Shown: piece by piece, positions 50,324-59,727 of the stretch
How positions within the stretch are numbered: the stretch's first letter is position 1
How the letters are laid out: every line of letters begins with the position of its first letter
Source: Halpernia frigidisoli
GTDB lineage: Bacteria; Bacteroidota; Bacteroidia; Flavobacteriales; Weeksellaceae
DNA length: 64,000 nucleotides
Reading direction: 5' to 3'
NCBI RefSeq assembly: GCF_900113805.1
Contig: NZ_FOQT01000001.1
Coordinates: 124,001 to 188,000, forward strand
Position numbers and translations under genes: made by a program
Notes under the pieces: generated by a model
The model's input: the letters and a program-made list of their open reading frames with translations, nothing else
Told to the model about the DNA's origin: nothing
Databases searched by the model: none

Positions 50324-51607
50324 TTACTGGCCAATTTTAAAACGTTCGAAAGTGGCTTTTTCAAGCATTTCTCTGTCGTCTGGATGGGAAATTTCTATGA
50401 GTGCTTTTGCGCGCTGAAGCAGGTTTTTGCCGTAAAGATTGGCGACACCAAACTCCGTGACCACCCAATGAATATGGCCGCGTGTGGTAACAACGCCGGC
50501 GCCGGGTTTTAAGAAAGGGACAATTCTGGGAACGCCTTTTTTGGTGCGGGAAGAAATGGCGATGATTGGTTTTCCACCTTCGCTGAGTGCCGCGCCACGC
50601 ATAAAATCCATTTGTCCGCCAATGCCGGAAAATTGGTAAGTGCCGATGGAATCTGCGCAAACCTGCCCCGTTAAATCTATTTCTATGGCAGAATTAATAG
50701 CGACCATTTTCTTATTTTTCATAATATTAATGGGGTAATTGACGTGTTCTACATCCATAAATTCAAAGGAAGGATTGTCATTGATATAATCGTATAATTT
50801 TTTGGTGCCGAACGCAAAACTTGTGATGGTTCGGTTAAGATGCGTGCCTTTAAATTTATTGTTGATGATGTCTTTTGCGACCAAATCTACAATTCCATCG
50901 CTTATCATTTCGGTGTGAACGCCCAAATCTTTGTGGTTGTGAAGGCAACTTAAAACGGCATCCGGAATAGTGCCGATTCCCATTTGCAGAGTGCTTTTGT
51001 CGTCAATTAATTCTGCGATATTTTTGCCGATAATCATTTCGGTTTCGGTTACTTTTGCGCCATAATTTACTGTCAAAAGTTCTTCTTCATGCCAAACCAT
51101 TTTGTGGATTCGGGAAACATGGATCATTCCTTCGCCGTGCGTTCTGGGCATTTTTGGATTGACCTGAGCTATAATTAATTTTGCATTGTCAATAGCACTT
51201 CTGGCGACATCTACGGAAGTTCCGAGTGTGCAATAACCGTGAATGTCTGGCGTAGAAACGGTAATCATCGCGACATCTAAGGCGAGAATTCCGGATCTAA
51301 ATAAAGTGGGAATTTCACTCAAAAAAACGGGAACGAAATCGCCACGCTCAGAATTTACAGCATCGCGAACGGGCGTAGAAACGAAAAGTGAATTGATGAA
51401 AAATGAATCTTTGTACTGTGGTTTCGCCACTTCTACATTGCCTTGTTGAGTGATAGAAACAATTTCGACATTTTTTAATCGATAAGATTGTCTTGCCAAT
51501 TCGTCAATTAGAAAATTCGGTGTGCAAGCGCTGCCATGAGAGAAAATTCTGTCGCCACTTTTTATTACTGAAATAGCTTCTTCGGCACTTACGTAAATTT
51601 GCATCAT
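50324..51607 (-). CDS. Acetyl-CoA hydrolase / 4-hydroxybutyrate CoA-transferase family protein
   Basis: 427 residues of the Ach1/Cat1 family of CoA-transferases. IFSHGSACTPNFLIDELARQ near the start is the CoA-binding loop, LQMGIGTIPDAVLSCL with the following HTEMISDGIVDLVAKD contains the catalytic Glu region, and FSGIGGQMDFMRGAALSEGGKPIIA near 330 is a family mark. It moves CoA between acetate and another acyl group, or hydrolyses acyl-CoA. No neighbour fixes the substrate. Confidence 0.9.
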   Translation of the reverse strand: MMQIYVSAEEAISVIKSGDRIFSHGSACTPNFLIDELARQSYRLKNVEIVSITQQGNVEVAKPQYKDSFFINSLFVSTPVRDAVNSERGDFVPVFLSEIPTLFRSGILALDVAMITVSTPDIHGYCTLGTSVDVARSAIDNAKLIIAQVNPKMPRTHGEGMIHVSRIHKMVWHEEELLTVNYGAKVTETEMIIGKNIAELIDDKSTLQMGIGTIPDAVLSCLHNHKDLGVHTEMISDGIVDLVAKDIINNKFKGTHLNRTITSFAFGTKKLYDYINDNPSFEFMDVEHVNYPINIMKNKKMVAINSAIEIDLTGQVCADSIGTYQFSGIGGQMDFMRGAALSEGGKPIIAISSRTKKGVPRIVPFLKPGAGVVTTRGHIHWVVTEFGVANLYGKNLLQRAKALIEISHPDDREMLEKATFERFKIGQ

Positions 51608-51711
51608 TTAATATTTTATTTAAAAGTAAATGTACTAATTATAAAAAATCAATGAAAATTTTAATTTGTGATTTTAGTCAATCTGTTTAATGAAATTGAG
51701 AGTAAAATTTA
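51608..51711. other. Upstream region of the 50324 gene
   Basis: About 100 bases of AT-rich DNA between the CoA-transferase start and the inverted-repeat element; no clear TANNTTTG box, nothing else seen. Confidence 0.35.
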
Positions 51712-51944
51712 ACCACAAAGTCACAAAGATTGATTTAGTTTAGAAAGTTTATAAAGAAATTTTCTTTCCTCGACGCTAAAGGGAGGACAATTTTTCAAGT
51801 AATTTCATCAAAAATACTCCTTTTAGGGTTGGGGAAATATTTTTGATGTAATTTAAGACAATACCAAGATTTTGAAAATCTAGAGATTTTCAATTTGTGA
51901 ATTTTTAAAATAAATTAAAAAATGATTCTTTGTGACTTTGTGGT
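51712..51944. repeat. MITE-like element with 17-base terminal inverted repeats
   Basis: ACCACAAAGTCACAAAG at 51712-51728 and CTTTGTGACTTTGTGGT at 51928-51944 are perfect 17-base inverted copies that enclose 199 bases with no coding frame. Inside, CATCAAAAATACTCC / GGGGAAATATTTTTGATG gives a second stem. Terminal repeats with the (A/C)CACAAAGTCACAAAG pattern occur often in intergenic regions of this group. A non-autonomous mobile element or an RNA-level repeat is possible. Confidence 0.6.
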
Positions 51945-51973
51945 AAAGAATACTTTTAACGAATTAAAATCTA

Positions 51974-53161
51974 TTATTCCATTAATCTATCTTTAATATC
52001 GTTTTCAGGAATGTCGAGCCACGAAATTTTATAAGTCGGATCTTCCACTTTCATCGCTTCTTCTGTTATTTGAAATGGTCTGAACGGATCGACCATTACA
52101 GCATATTCTTCAGTAAATTTTTTGCCGATACTTCGTTCCATTGCGCCGGGATGAGGACCGTGAACAATTCCGCCGGGATGCAAAGTGAAATCCATTAAAT
52201 CTATGTGATTTCGGCTCATAAAATCGCCTTCCGTGTAAAATAAAACCTCGTCAGAATCAATGTTTGAGTGGTTATAAGGCGCAGGAATTGATTGTGGATG
52301 ATAATCGTACATTCTCGCGACAAAAGAGCAAACTACAAAATTGTGTGCTTCAAAAGTCTGATGAACCGGCGGTGGTTGGTGAATTCTGCCAGTTATTGGT
52401 TCGAAATTTTTGATGTTAAATTTATAAGGATAAAAATAACCATCCCAACCAACGACGTCAAAAGGATGTGTTGCGTAAATGAAATCCGTGATCTGATTTT
52501 CCTTCTTTACTTTAATTAAAAAATCACCTTTTTCATTTGTTGGTTTTTGCAAAGTCGGAACTTCAATGTCTCTTTCACAAAATGGCGAATGTTCTAAATG
52601 TTGACCGAATTCATTTCTATAGCGTTTTGGTGAAGATATTGGCGAATGACTTTCAAGAAAAAATAAAACGTTTTCTTTAGTGTCAAACTTTATTTTATAA
52701 ATCGTACCGCGCGGAATAATTAAATAATCGCCTTTAGAAAAACTTAAATCGCCAACAAAGGTTTTTAAAATTCCAGTTCCGTCATGGATGAAAAGTAATT
52801 CATCACATTCTGCGTTTTTGTAGAAATAATCCGTAGAATTTTGTGGTTTTGCCAAACCCATTTTTACGTCATTATTTACCAAAAGCACTTTTCGACTTTC
52901 AAGAAAATCTGCTTCTGGTGAAACATTCATTCCTTTAAACATTCTTGGCGTCACATTTTTAGCAACCGCTATTTTTGGAGAAACGTCTTTTGGTTCGCCG
53001 ATTGATTTTATTTGCGTCGGTCTTTGTAAATGGTAAAGTAGGGAAGAAATACCGTGAAATCCTTCCGTCCCGAAAAGTTGTTCATAGTAAAAATCGCCTT
53101 CTTCGGATTTAAAAATAGTATGTCTTTTTGGTGGAATTTTTCCTTCCTGAACGTAACGCAT
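51974..53161 (-). CDS. hmgA: Homogentisate 1,2-dioxygenase
   Basis: Iron-dependent ring-cleaving enzyme (395 residues) converting homogentisate to maleylacetoacetate in tyrosine breakdown. GTEGFHGISSLLYH near 31, VVGWDGYFYPYKFNIKNFEP, DYHPQSIPAPYNHSNIDSDEVLFYTEGDFMSR and FTLHPGGIVHGPHPGAMERS give the cupin core and iron ligands. The end of the protein is intact. Other tyrosine-degradation genes are not in the window. The gene is downstream of the PorV-like gene after 64 bases. Confidence 0.93.
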   Translation of the reverse strand: MRYVQEGKIPPKRHTIFKSEEGDFYYEQLFGTEGFHGISSLLYHLQRPTQIKSIGEPKDVSPKIAVAKNVTPRMFKGMNVSPEADFLESRKVLLVNNDVKMGLAKPQNSTDYFYKNAECDELLFIHDGTGILKTFVGDLSFSKGDYLIIPRGTIYKIKFDTKENVLFFLESHSPISSPKRYRNEFGQHLEHSPFCERDIEVPTLQKPTNEKGDFLIKVKKENQITDFIYATHPFDVVGWDGYFYPYKFNIKNFEPITGRIHQPPPVHQTFEAHNFVVCSFVARMYDYHPQSIPAPYNHSNIDSDEVLFYTEGDFMSRNHIDLMDFTLHPGGIVHGPHPGAMERSIGKKFTEEYAVMVDPFRPFQITEEAMKVEDPTYKISWLDIPENDIKDRLME

Positions 53162-53225
53162 GATTGCAGATTTATATTTACGTAAAGTTAGGTAAAAAAA
53201 AGAAAATCATTAAATTAAGATATTC

Positions 53226-54308
53226 TTAATTCCTAAAATCGCCCATATCAAACTTCAAAGAAAAGAAATTTGAGTAAAAATTACTGCCGCCAATTCCGGA
53301 ATTTGTAATGGCGTAATCTAAGGTGATACCGCGGTATTTTACACCAATTCCACCGCTTGGCTGAAAGGAAACTTTTCGCTTCAAATTTTCTATATCGGTA
53401 ATATTTTGAAACTGATTTATACCAACTCTTACAAAGATCAAATCCTGATATTTTAATTCAGCGCCTGCATAAGGCGTGATGCTTGCAAAACTTGTAGAAA
53501 CCAATGCAGCCGTTTTTGCGAAATCGACATTTAAACCAACCTCAGGCAATAAAGAAAGGTCCCGATTTAGATCGAAATTTTTGCTTACACCAACATTTAA
53601 TTTAGGTAAGGTAATTTCTAGTTTATCCGTCGGTGCCGGATTAAATTCCTGTCCATTTACAACGGTGGAAAGTTCCTTTTGATTGACTGTCCAAAAGTTG
53701 ACTGTTGAAGTGGCATCGCGCAAAGTTCCACCAAAATTATAACCTGTATCGCCGTGATAAATAGCGCCCAGATCAAAACCGAAACCGTAACCGGTTGCAA
53801 ATTTCCCAATATTTCGGTAAACAATTTTAGCATTTACGCCAAGATCCAGTTTTTGATTTCCACCAGGATGAAAAGCAAAAGAAATCAATCCGGCATAATC
53901 TGAGGCCGAAAAACTGGTTATTTTATCGTAATCAATATTGCCTTCACTATCAATCAATTGGGTAGTATTTAAAATATTATCAACACCCAAACGAACCAGC
54001 GAAACTGCAAAAACACCGTTCTTACTGTCCAAAGGTTTAGCAAAAGCAATGTAATCGTATTTTGCAATACTCTCAAAATATTCTGCGTGCATCGCAGCGA
54101 CCTGATAATCTCTTTCAATTCCTAACAAGCCTGCGGGATTCCACATTGGGGAATAAACATCGTTTTGACTGGAAATCACTGCGCCACCCATCGCAAGACC
54201 GCGGGCGCCAGCTCCAATATTTAAAAATTCATTGGAATATTTACGAATAATTTGCGACTGAGAAAAGCAGCAAAAAAGTAAAAAAGTAAAAAGTAATTTT
54301 ATTTTCAT
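53226..54308 (-). CDS. PorV/PorQ-like outer membrane protein (T9SS-associated family)
   Basis: A 360-residue beta-barrel protein. Signal peptide (1-18), then GAGARGLAMGGAVISS and SPMWNPAGLLGIE near 35-66, the signature of the PorV/PorQ/UPF0164 family whose members act in type IX secretion in Bacteroidota; the rest is alternating beta strands ending in FDMGDFRN. I start at ATG 54308, 3 bases after the EamA stop; a TTG one codon earlier is less likely. PorV itself sits with porU and this copy does not, so a paralogue is more probable. Confidence 0.85.
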   Translation of the reverse strand: MKIKLLFTFLLFCCFSQSQIIRKYSNEFLNIGAGARGLAMGGAVISSQNDVYSPMWNPAGLLGIERDYQVAAMHAEYFESIAKYDYIAFAKPLDSKNGVFAVSLVRLGVDNILNTTQLIDSEGNIDYDKITSFSASDYAGLISFAFHPGGNQKLDLGVNAKIVYRNIGKFATGYGFGFDLGAIYHGDTGYNFGGTLRDATSTVNFWTVNQKELSTVVNGQEFNPAPTDKLEITLPKLNVGVSKNFDLNRDLSLLPEVGLNVDFAKTAALVSTSFASITPYAGAELKYQDLIFVRVGINQFQNITDIENLKRKVSFQPSGGIGVKYRGITLDYAITNSGIGGSNFYSNFFSLKFDMGDFRN

Positions 54309-54311
54309 CAA

Positions 54312-55214
54312 TTATATTTGTGCTATTATCTCAGCTTTTTTCCGTTTAGCCTTTATAATTCCGTTTGCTACTATTGCCAAAATCATAATGAGAGATGCAA
54401 TGTAAAATATTGGACTCATATGCTCAGATTCTCCAAAGATAAAATAAGCAAAAATAATCCCGTAAACAGGCTCTAAATTTACTGTCAAGATCAATGTAAA
54501 CGGCGAAATGTATTTCATTAAATTAACAGATTCAAACATCGGAAAAGCGGTGAAAACACTTGCTAATATTGTTAGTAACGCTAAATCCCTGAAACTTATT
54601 TCATTAAAGCTAAAAATACTTCCTGTTGCCAGAAAAAATAGTGTAATTAATAACCATCCGCCGAATATTTCATAAAAAATAATATTGCCTGAACTCGTTT
54701 TCCCAAACATTTTCCCATTTAAAACTGAAAATAACGTCCCAAAAAAGGCGCATAAAATTCCGGCGATTATCCCGATCTTATAATTCAGTTCTGCGTGAAA
54801 GATGACAGCGATACATATAACGATCACCACGCCGATCAAAACTTCATAAAAATCTATTTTTCTACGGAAAATAATGGGTTCTATAAATGAGGCAAAAAGT
54901 GTGGAAGTCGCGAGACATGAGAGTGCGATGGAAACATTTGAAACCTTAATGGAATAAAAAAAACAAAGCCAGTGAAAAGCCATTAAACCACCGATCCCAA
55001 AGAGTTGAAGCAGGATTTTTTTTGAGACATGAATGCTTCTTTTTTTAATAACTCGTAAATATAGAAAAAGAAAAACTGACGCGAATAACATTCGGTAAAA
55101 AACCAAAGCCATTGCCTCAGCATGAATTAACTTACCTAAAATTGCCGTAAAACCCCATAAAAAAACAATGAGATGAAGCCTAAAAACTGCTGATTTATAA
55201 AGTTGACTTTTCAC
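54312..55214 (-). CDS. EamA/DMT family transporter
   Basis: A 300-residue ten-helix protein of the drug/metabolite transporter superfamily, two repeats of five helices. FLWGFTAILGKLIHAEAMALVFYRMLFAS at the start and ILTVNLEPVYGIIFAYFIFGE near 236-256 carry the conserved EamA glycine-proline and Glu-Pro pattern. The start codon is GTG at 55214; no ATG lies nearby in frame. Substrate cannot be inferred. Likely co-transcribed with the PorV-like gene. Confidence 0.9.
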   Translation of the reverse strand: MKSQLYKSAVFRLHLIVFLWGFTAILGKLIHAEAMALVFYRMLFASVFLFLYLRVIKKRSIHVSKKILLQLFGIGGLMAFHWLCFFYSIKVSNVSIALSCLATSTLFASFIEPIIFRRKIDFYEVLIGVVIVICIAVIFHAELNYKIGIIAGILCAFFGTLFSVLNGKMFGKTSSGNIIFYEIFGGWLLITLFFLATGSIFSFNEISFRDLALLTILASVFTAFPMFESVNLMKYISPFTLILTVNLEPVYGIIFAYFIFGESEHMSPIFYIASLIMILAIVANGIIKAKRKKAEIIAQI

Positions 55215-55283
55215 TTTGCAAAACTATTCAAATTTTATCTTTTTTAATATGAATTTTATAAATAATACGGTGAAGATTTTAAC

Positions 55284-55318
55284 AAAAAAAAGCATCTCAA
55301 AATTAATTAAGATGCTTT
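55284..55318 (-). terminator. Rho-independent terminator
   Basis: AAAGCATCT / AGATGCTTT stem (9 bases, loop of 12) with a T run on the minus strand, 20 bases after the YkvA-like gene. Confidence 0.75.
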
Positions 55319-55338
55319 ATGATTTTTAAAAATCAGTT

Positions 55339-55665
55339 TTATAGTGCTTTTGTTTCGATGAATTTATTACTCAATTTCTCATTTTCCCATTCTAGAAATC
55401 GTTCGGTTTCTTTTATTAGTAATGGAATTGCCAAAAGAACCAGAGCTAAATCATCCATTTGTCCTAAAACTGGAATCCAATCCGGGATAACATCAATTGG
55501 GGATAAAACGTAAAGCAAAACTGCACCAGGAATTAAAAGATTTTTAATCTCTGGTTTGTATTGTTTTTTGCGGATCGAATTGATCATCCGATAAATAGTT
55601 GGGATTTTTTGAACAAAACCTTTATGCTTAAAAGCTTCTATTGCTAAATTTATTTTTGAGGCCAT
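55339..55665 (-). CDS. YkvA/DUF1232 family small membrane protein
   Basis: 108 residues. The DUF1232 core is readable: [34 protein letters not shown] (about 44-77, with the invariant Pro-Ile-Asp-x-Ile-Pro-Asp). It is predicted to be a small membrane-associated protein with one or two helices. Function is unknown in all members. Confidence 0.9.
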   Translation of the reverse strand: MASKINLAIEAFKHKGFVQKIPTIYRMINSIRKKQYKPEIKNLLIPGAVLLYVLSPIDVIPDWIPVLGQMDDLALVLLAIPLLIKETERFLEWENEKLSNKFIETKAL

Positions 55666-55717
55666 TTTTTAAATATTTTAATCACAATTACAAAATCTGT
55701 TCCATTTAATTTTAAAA

Positions 55718-56275
55718 TTATTTCGTCACGTTATCAATAAATTCGCTAACGCTTTTAGAATTCCAGTCTTTTGATCCTTCTTCTTTTTGATAAATCCGTC
55801 CGCCTTTTCCCAAGATGAAAGTGGTGGGGAAAATCTGCACAAGTAATTTTTCAGAAAGCGGACTTTGCGCAACATAAACAGGCACGGAATAATTATTTTC
55901 CTTTAAAAATTTTCTGACGTCGGCTTCTTTCTCCTGCATCGCAACTAAAACAAATTTCATTTTTCCCTTTTTTGAGTCGTATAATTTTTGAATCGTTGGC
56001 CATTCTGCGCGACAGGGCGGACACCAGGTTCCCCAGAAATTTAAAAAAAGAGTCTCATTTTTAAAGTCTTTAAGATTGGCGTCGGGAACATTAATGCCTT
56101 TTAAAATCACATTGTATTCTGCATCAGAAACCGTAATTTCACTCTGAACTTTATTAACGGAAGGACTCATTAAAATTTGAGAACGGATAAAATCACCAAA
56201 TTTTGGAATTGTAAAAACTGCGATCATGAAAGCAGTTAGTACAAAATAGAAAATATTTTTTTTAAGAAATTTCAT
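55718..56275 (-). CDS. TlpA-like membrane-anchored thiol-disulfide oxidoreductase
   Basis: 185 residues. N-terminal transmembrane anchor (about 6-20), then a TlpA/ResA domain with LFLNFWGTWCPPCRAEWPTI (redox pair CPPC) and QIFPTTFILGKGGRIYQ with the cis-Pro loop. It should reduce disulfides in the periplasm, for example of cytochrome or outer-membrane protein precursors. Gap of 88 bases to the next upstream gene. Confidence 0.92.
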   Translation of the reverse strand: MKFLKKNIFYFVLTAFMIAVFTIPKFGDFIRSQILMSPSVNKVQSEITVSDAEYNVILKGINVPDANLKDFKNETLFLNFWGTWCPPCRAEWPTIQKLYDSKKGKMKFVLVAMQEKEADVRKFLKENNYSVPVYVAQSPLSEKLLVQIFPTTFILGKGGRIYQKEEGSKDWNSKSVSEFIDNVTK

Positions 56276-56363
56276 TTATAAATTATTATCTGATTTTTAT
56301 TTGCCAAAATACAATCTCTTTTCCACGTTACGTAATTTTTGGATTTTTAGGGAGTGTTATTAT

Positions 56364-56927
56364 TTACAATAAATTTAAAATTTCTTCGATCGCATCTTTG
56401 CCGCGATTTTTTGCATAATAAACCTGCAGATCATTGTGGAATTCATCTACAGAATAAGTTTCAGGGTTTGCTTTAAATTCTTTTAATAATTCCTGTCCAT
56501 ATTTTGGCCGCGGTCCCCAGGAATTTTTAACAGAAAAATCTTCATTTAAAATGATCACAATAGGAATTCCTCTTGCGCCGTTCGTTAAAAACTGGTCAAT
56601 TAAAGTTGTGTCGGAATCCCTTAAAAATATCTTAACTTCATTTCCAGTAGCTTCAAAAAACTTGGAGACAGCTGGAACAGTTGCACTTGCGTCGCCACAC
56701 CAAGGCTCAGAAATAATTAATATTTTTCCATTAAAATTTTTTTCGTTTGCTTTTGATAATTGCTCACTATCAATTTTGTAAGTCTTTAAAGTACGGTTTA
56801 CTCTGGTAAGTCCAAGTTCATAATATTCCTGAAATTCATCATTTTTATTCGGATTATTATGAATTCTCTGCTCTGAAATCTGAAGATATTCTTCTAGATT
56901 TAAGGCGTTTTGCCAATAATTTTCCAT
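56364..56927 (-). CDS. Thioredoxin-like protein with WCGDA motif
   Basis: 187 residues with no signal peptide. ISEPWCGDASATVPAVSKFFEA near 73-94 is the thioredoxin-fold active-site region with a single Cys (WCGDA instead of WCxxC), followed by GARGIPIVIILNE with the cis-Pro. The family (thioredoxin-like, DUF-type) occurs in Bacteroidota; without a second Cys it is not a classical disulfide reductase. Its ATG overlaps the aroC stop in the pattern TAATG, so it is co-translated with aroC. Confidence 0.83.
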   Translation of the reverse strand: MENYWQNALNLEEYLQISEQRIHNNPNKNDEFQEYYELGLTRVNRTLKTYKIDSEQLSKANEKNFNGKILIISEPWCGDASATVPAVSKFFEATGNEVKIFLRDSDTTLIDQFLTNGARGIPIVIILNEDFSVKNSWGPRPKYGQELLKEFKANPETYSVDEFHNDLQVYYAKNRGKDAIEEILNLL

Positions 56928-57988
56928 TAAATGGTTCTTATTTTATTAATTAAATATAAATCTGCCAATATAAAGGCAGCTAAATTTTCCACGATAGGCA
57001 CTGCGCGAGGTAAAACGCAAGGATCGTGGCGTCCTTTTCCTTCAACGGTTATTTTATTTCCCTCTTTGTCAATGCTATCCTGCGGTCTTAAAATTGTGGC
57101 GACTGGTTTAAAAGCTACACGAAAATAAATATCCATCCCGTTTGAAATTCCACCTTGAATTCCGCCGGAAAGGTTGCTTTGTGTTGTTCCGTCTTCGTTA
57201 AAAATATCATTGTGTTCTGATCCTGTCATTCTTGCGCCACAAAATCCACTTCCGTATTCGAAGCCTTTTGCAGCGTTGATGTTCATCATTCCTTTTGCCA
57301 GTTCGGCTTGTAATTTCCCGAAAACAGGTTCGCCAATTCCAATGGGAACGTTCTGTAAAACACAGGTAATTGTACCGCCAATCGTGTTTCCTTCTTTTTT
57401 TATTTCTTTAATTCTGGCTATCATTTTTTCTGCAGTTTCTGCGTCCGGACAACGAATATCGTTGGATTCAATCTTAGAAAAATCTAAATCCTGATAAGGC
57501 TTTTCGCAAAAAATATCGCCGACGGAAGAAACATAAGCATTTATTTTAATGTCTTTTGTTAAAAATTGTTTAGCTAAACTTCCTGCTATTACCCAGTTTA
57601 AAGTTTCACGCGCAGATGATTTTCCACCACCGCGAAAGTCGCGAATCCCAAATTTTTTATCGTAAGTGAAATCTGCGTGGGAAGGTCTGTAATATTCTGC
57701 AATATGATCGTAATCTTTTGATTTTTGATTTTCATTTGGTACTAAAAAACCAATAGGCGTTCCAGTTGATTTCCCCTCAAAAATACCTGATAAAAATTTT
57801 ACTGTGTCGCTTTCTTTACGTTGCGTCACGATAGAGGATTGACCTGGTTTTCTACGATCCAATTGTTTTTGAACTTCTTCTAAATCTAGATCTAAACCTG
57901 CCGGAAAATTGGTTAAAATACCGCCGTACGCCTCGCCGTGACTTTCTCCAAAGGTAGAAAGTGTGAGAAAATTTCCTAATGTGAACAT
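56927..57988 (-). CDS. aroC: Chorismate synthase
   Basis: 353 residues; converts EPSP to chorismate with reduced FMN, the last step of the shikimate pathway. [14 protein letters not shown] near the start (signature His), [37 protein letters not shown] and [22 protein letters not shown] are all present. The ORF ends KIRTI and overlaps the thioredoxin-like gene by one base. The shikimate dehydrogenase is elsewhere (18640). Confidence 0.97.
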   Translation of the reverse strand: MFTLGNFLTLSTFGESHGEAYGGILTNFPAGLDLDLEEVQKQLDRRKPGQSSIVTQRKESDTVKFLSGIFEGKSTGTPIGFLVPNENQKSKDYDHIAEYYRPSHADFTYDKKFGIRDFRGGGKSSARETLNWVIAGSLAKQFLTKDIKINAYVSSVGDIFCEKPYQDLDFSKIESNDIRCPDAETAEKMIARIKEIKKEGNTIGGTITCVLQNVPIGIGEPVFGKLQAELAKGMMNINAAKGFEYGSGFCGARMTGSEHNDIFNEDGTTQSNLSGGIQGGISNGMDIYFRVAFKPVATILRPQDSIDKEGNKITVEGKGRHDPCVLPRAVPIVENLAAFILADLYLINKIRTI

Positions 57989-57992
57989 GCTA

Positions 57993-58000
57993 CAAATTTA
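57993..58000 (-). promoter_or_regulatory. aroC: Candidate -7 box (aroC)
   Basis: TAAATTTG on the minus strand, a TANNTTTG match 5-12 bases before the aroC ATG, implying a leaderless or almost leaderless message. Confidence 0.35.
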
Positions 58001-58049
58001 CTAATATTTTTAGCAAAATTTGATGTATAAATTGATAAATAACTGACTT

Positions 58050-59672
58050 TTAATACCCGGGATCTTTCACTATTTTTCTCAATTTTCGCTCGTTTTCAAC
58101 GGAAAGCTTTTTCCAGATAAATCCATCTTTTATATTGTTAGTTATCATTTGGGGAAAAATTCCGGCATTCAGATCTTCCTTTAAATATTCTGGTGAGATT
58201 GAGGGAATCGGTGTATCAAAAGAAAAAGGATAGTTTTTAACAATATTAAATTTTAGATTTCCAATTTTATAAGTTTTATAATTGTTTAATTTAAAATACG
58301 CAGGTTTAATCCACTGATCTTTCGAAATTCCAAGCATGTAATTTCCTAATTTAAAACTCGGAACATTGTTTTTAATAATTTGCGGGAAACTTAAAAACAG
58401 AAAAGAAAAAATCACCAGAATTGAGGTTGTAAGTAAAATTAGTTTTTTGCTAAATATTTGGTAAAATATTATAAAAAATATGACAAAAAAAACATCAATG
58501 AAAAATCTGTATTGTGCTGAAAAAAGAAGAATTAAAATTATTTTAACTAAAATAGAAATCCAAATAAAGTAAATAATTTTTTTATTTTTTTTAAAAACAA
58601 AAAACGTAAAAATTGTTAATAATGCTATTAGACATAAATGAATAAAAGATTTTATTCCATCTAAAAAAAGCCAGTTTTTTATATGATCAAAAGTTGAAAA
58701 TTGATTGATTTGAGATATCGAAAATTGCATGTCAAAAGTTTTCTGAATGGCCACTTCTGATGATATTTTCAATAATTGTGCGTTTGGTCTCCAGGATAAA
58801 TTTAAATCAAAAACTGATACCGGAAAAATTGGAAATCCAAATGTGTAAAGGTTTTTTAAGATAAAAAGACAAAAAATCATTAAACCAAAAAAGAGAAATT
58901 TAACATTAGATTTTAAAATAAAAATAGAGTAGAGCAAAGTAATTATTGGCACCCAGATCATCGTGGGTTTTATCGCGAAAACAAAAATTGAAAATGCAAA
59001 AATTAAATTTGCATTTTTATTTACCTCCAGAATTTTATTTAAAATAATTAAAGAAAATACAATCGCAGGTAAATCTGGACTCGGAGATTGTGTGAAAAGT
59101 AATAAAACAGGAAAAAACAGAAGATGAAACCACGATTTATTTTCCAAAATATAGATCAAGTAAACAACCATTAAAACGGCATTTAATCTTAAATATATAT
59201 CAGAAAAATTTGAAAAACCTGCCTGCAAAAAATGCCAGAATGACATTTGACCCAAAAGCAGATCCAGATTTGAAATTCCCTTCACCAATCCAATTTCGGA
59301 AAGCCATTTTATGGTTGGAACATAATACCCAAAATGGTCTAAAATAAAAGGATAAAAGGACGCTGAGAAAATTATAATAATTAAGAAAATGAAAAATATT
59401 TTATAATTCCATTTCAATAAATCGTAGAATTCCTTGTAAATTTTAAAGTAAAAAAAAGAAATAAAACCGATTCCTAAAACTGGAATTTCAACATATATAT
59501 TTAAAGGAATGAAAAACGCAAGAGTTATAAGAAGAAGTGATAGTGAACTAATTCCGGCTATAAGTTTTGACGAAAGTTTAATAATTTTTGCGCTCAATAT
59601 TTTTCCACATAAAGCACCAAAACCCGAAAAAACGGGAAGCAGTACAATGATCGAAAATAAAATATAAAGCAT
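58050..59672 (-). CDS. Large polytopic membrane protein of unknown function
   Basis: 540 residues with about ten or more predicted hydrophobic segments covering the first 420 residues, then a soluble C-terminal domain (about 430-540, with MLGISKDQWIKPAYFKLN and IPSISPEYLKEDL). The layout resembles glycosyltransferase-like or O-antigen ligase-like membrane proteins, but I see no diagnostic motif. I start at ATG 59672; a frame upstream to 59699 runs through the terminator of the next gene. Very low GC. Nothing nearby defines a substrate. Confidence 0.78.
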   Translation of the reverse strand: MLYILFSIIVLLPVFSGFGALCGKILSAKIIKLSSKLIAGISSLSLLLITLAFFIPLNIYVEIPVLGIGFISFFYFKIYKEFYDLLKWNYKIFFIFLIIIIFSASFYPFILDHFGYYVPTIKWLSEIGLVKGISNLDLLLGQMSFWHFLQAGFSNFSDIYLRLNAVLMVVYLIYILENKSWFHLLFFPVLLLFTQSPSPDLPAIVFSLIILNKILEVNKNANLIFAFSIFVFAIKPTMIWVPIITLLYSIFILKSNVKFLFFGLMIFCLFILKNLYTFGFPIFPVSVFDLNLSWRPNAQLLKISSEVAIQKTFDMQFSISQINQFSTFDHIKNWLFLDGIKSFIHLCLIALLTIFTFFVFKKNKKIIYFIWISILVKIILILLFSAQYRFFIDVFFVIFFIIFYQIFSKKLILLTTSILVIFSFLFLSFPQIIKNNVPSFKLGNYMLGISKDQWIKPAYFKLNNYKTYKIGNLKFNIVKNYPFSFDTPIPSISPEYLKEDLNAGIFPQMITNNIKDGFIWKKLSVENERKLRKIVKDPGY

Positions 59673-59673
59673 A

Positions 59674-59706
59674 AAAAAAGATTGCTTAAAAATAAGCAAT
59701 CTTTTT
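59674..59706 (-). terminator. Rho-independent terminator
   Basis: AAAAAGATTGCTT / AAGCAATCTTTTT stem with a 6-base loop and a T run on the minus strand, 22 bases after the glycine-zipper gene. It overlaps the region just before the start of the next gene. Confidence 0.8.
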
Positions 59707-59727
59707 ATTTAATATGATGTTTAAAAT

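Noticed and set aside
50173-50364. 63-codon open frame on the minus strand
   Set aside because: It runs across a dispersed repeat and into the 3' end of the CoA-transferase gene; no coding character.
59673-59699. Longer start for the polytopic protein
   Set aside because: It overlaps the terminator stem of the neighbouring gene; ATG at 59672 opens the first membrane helix.
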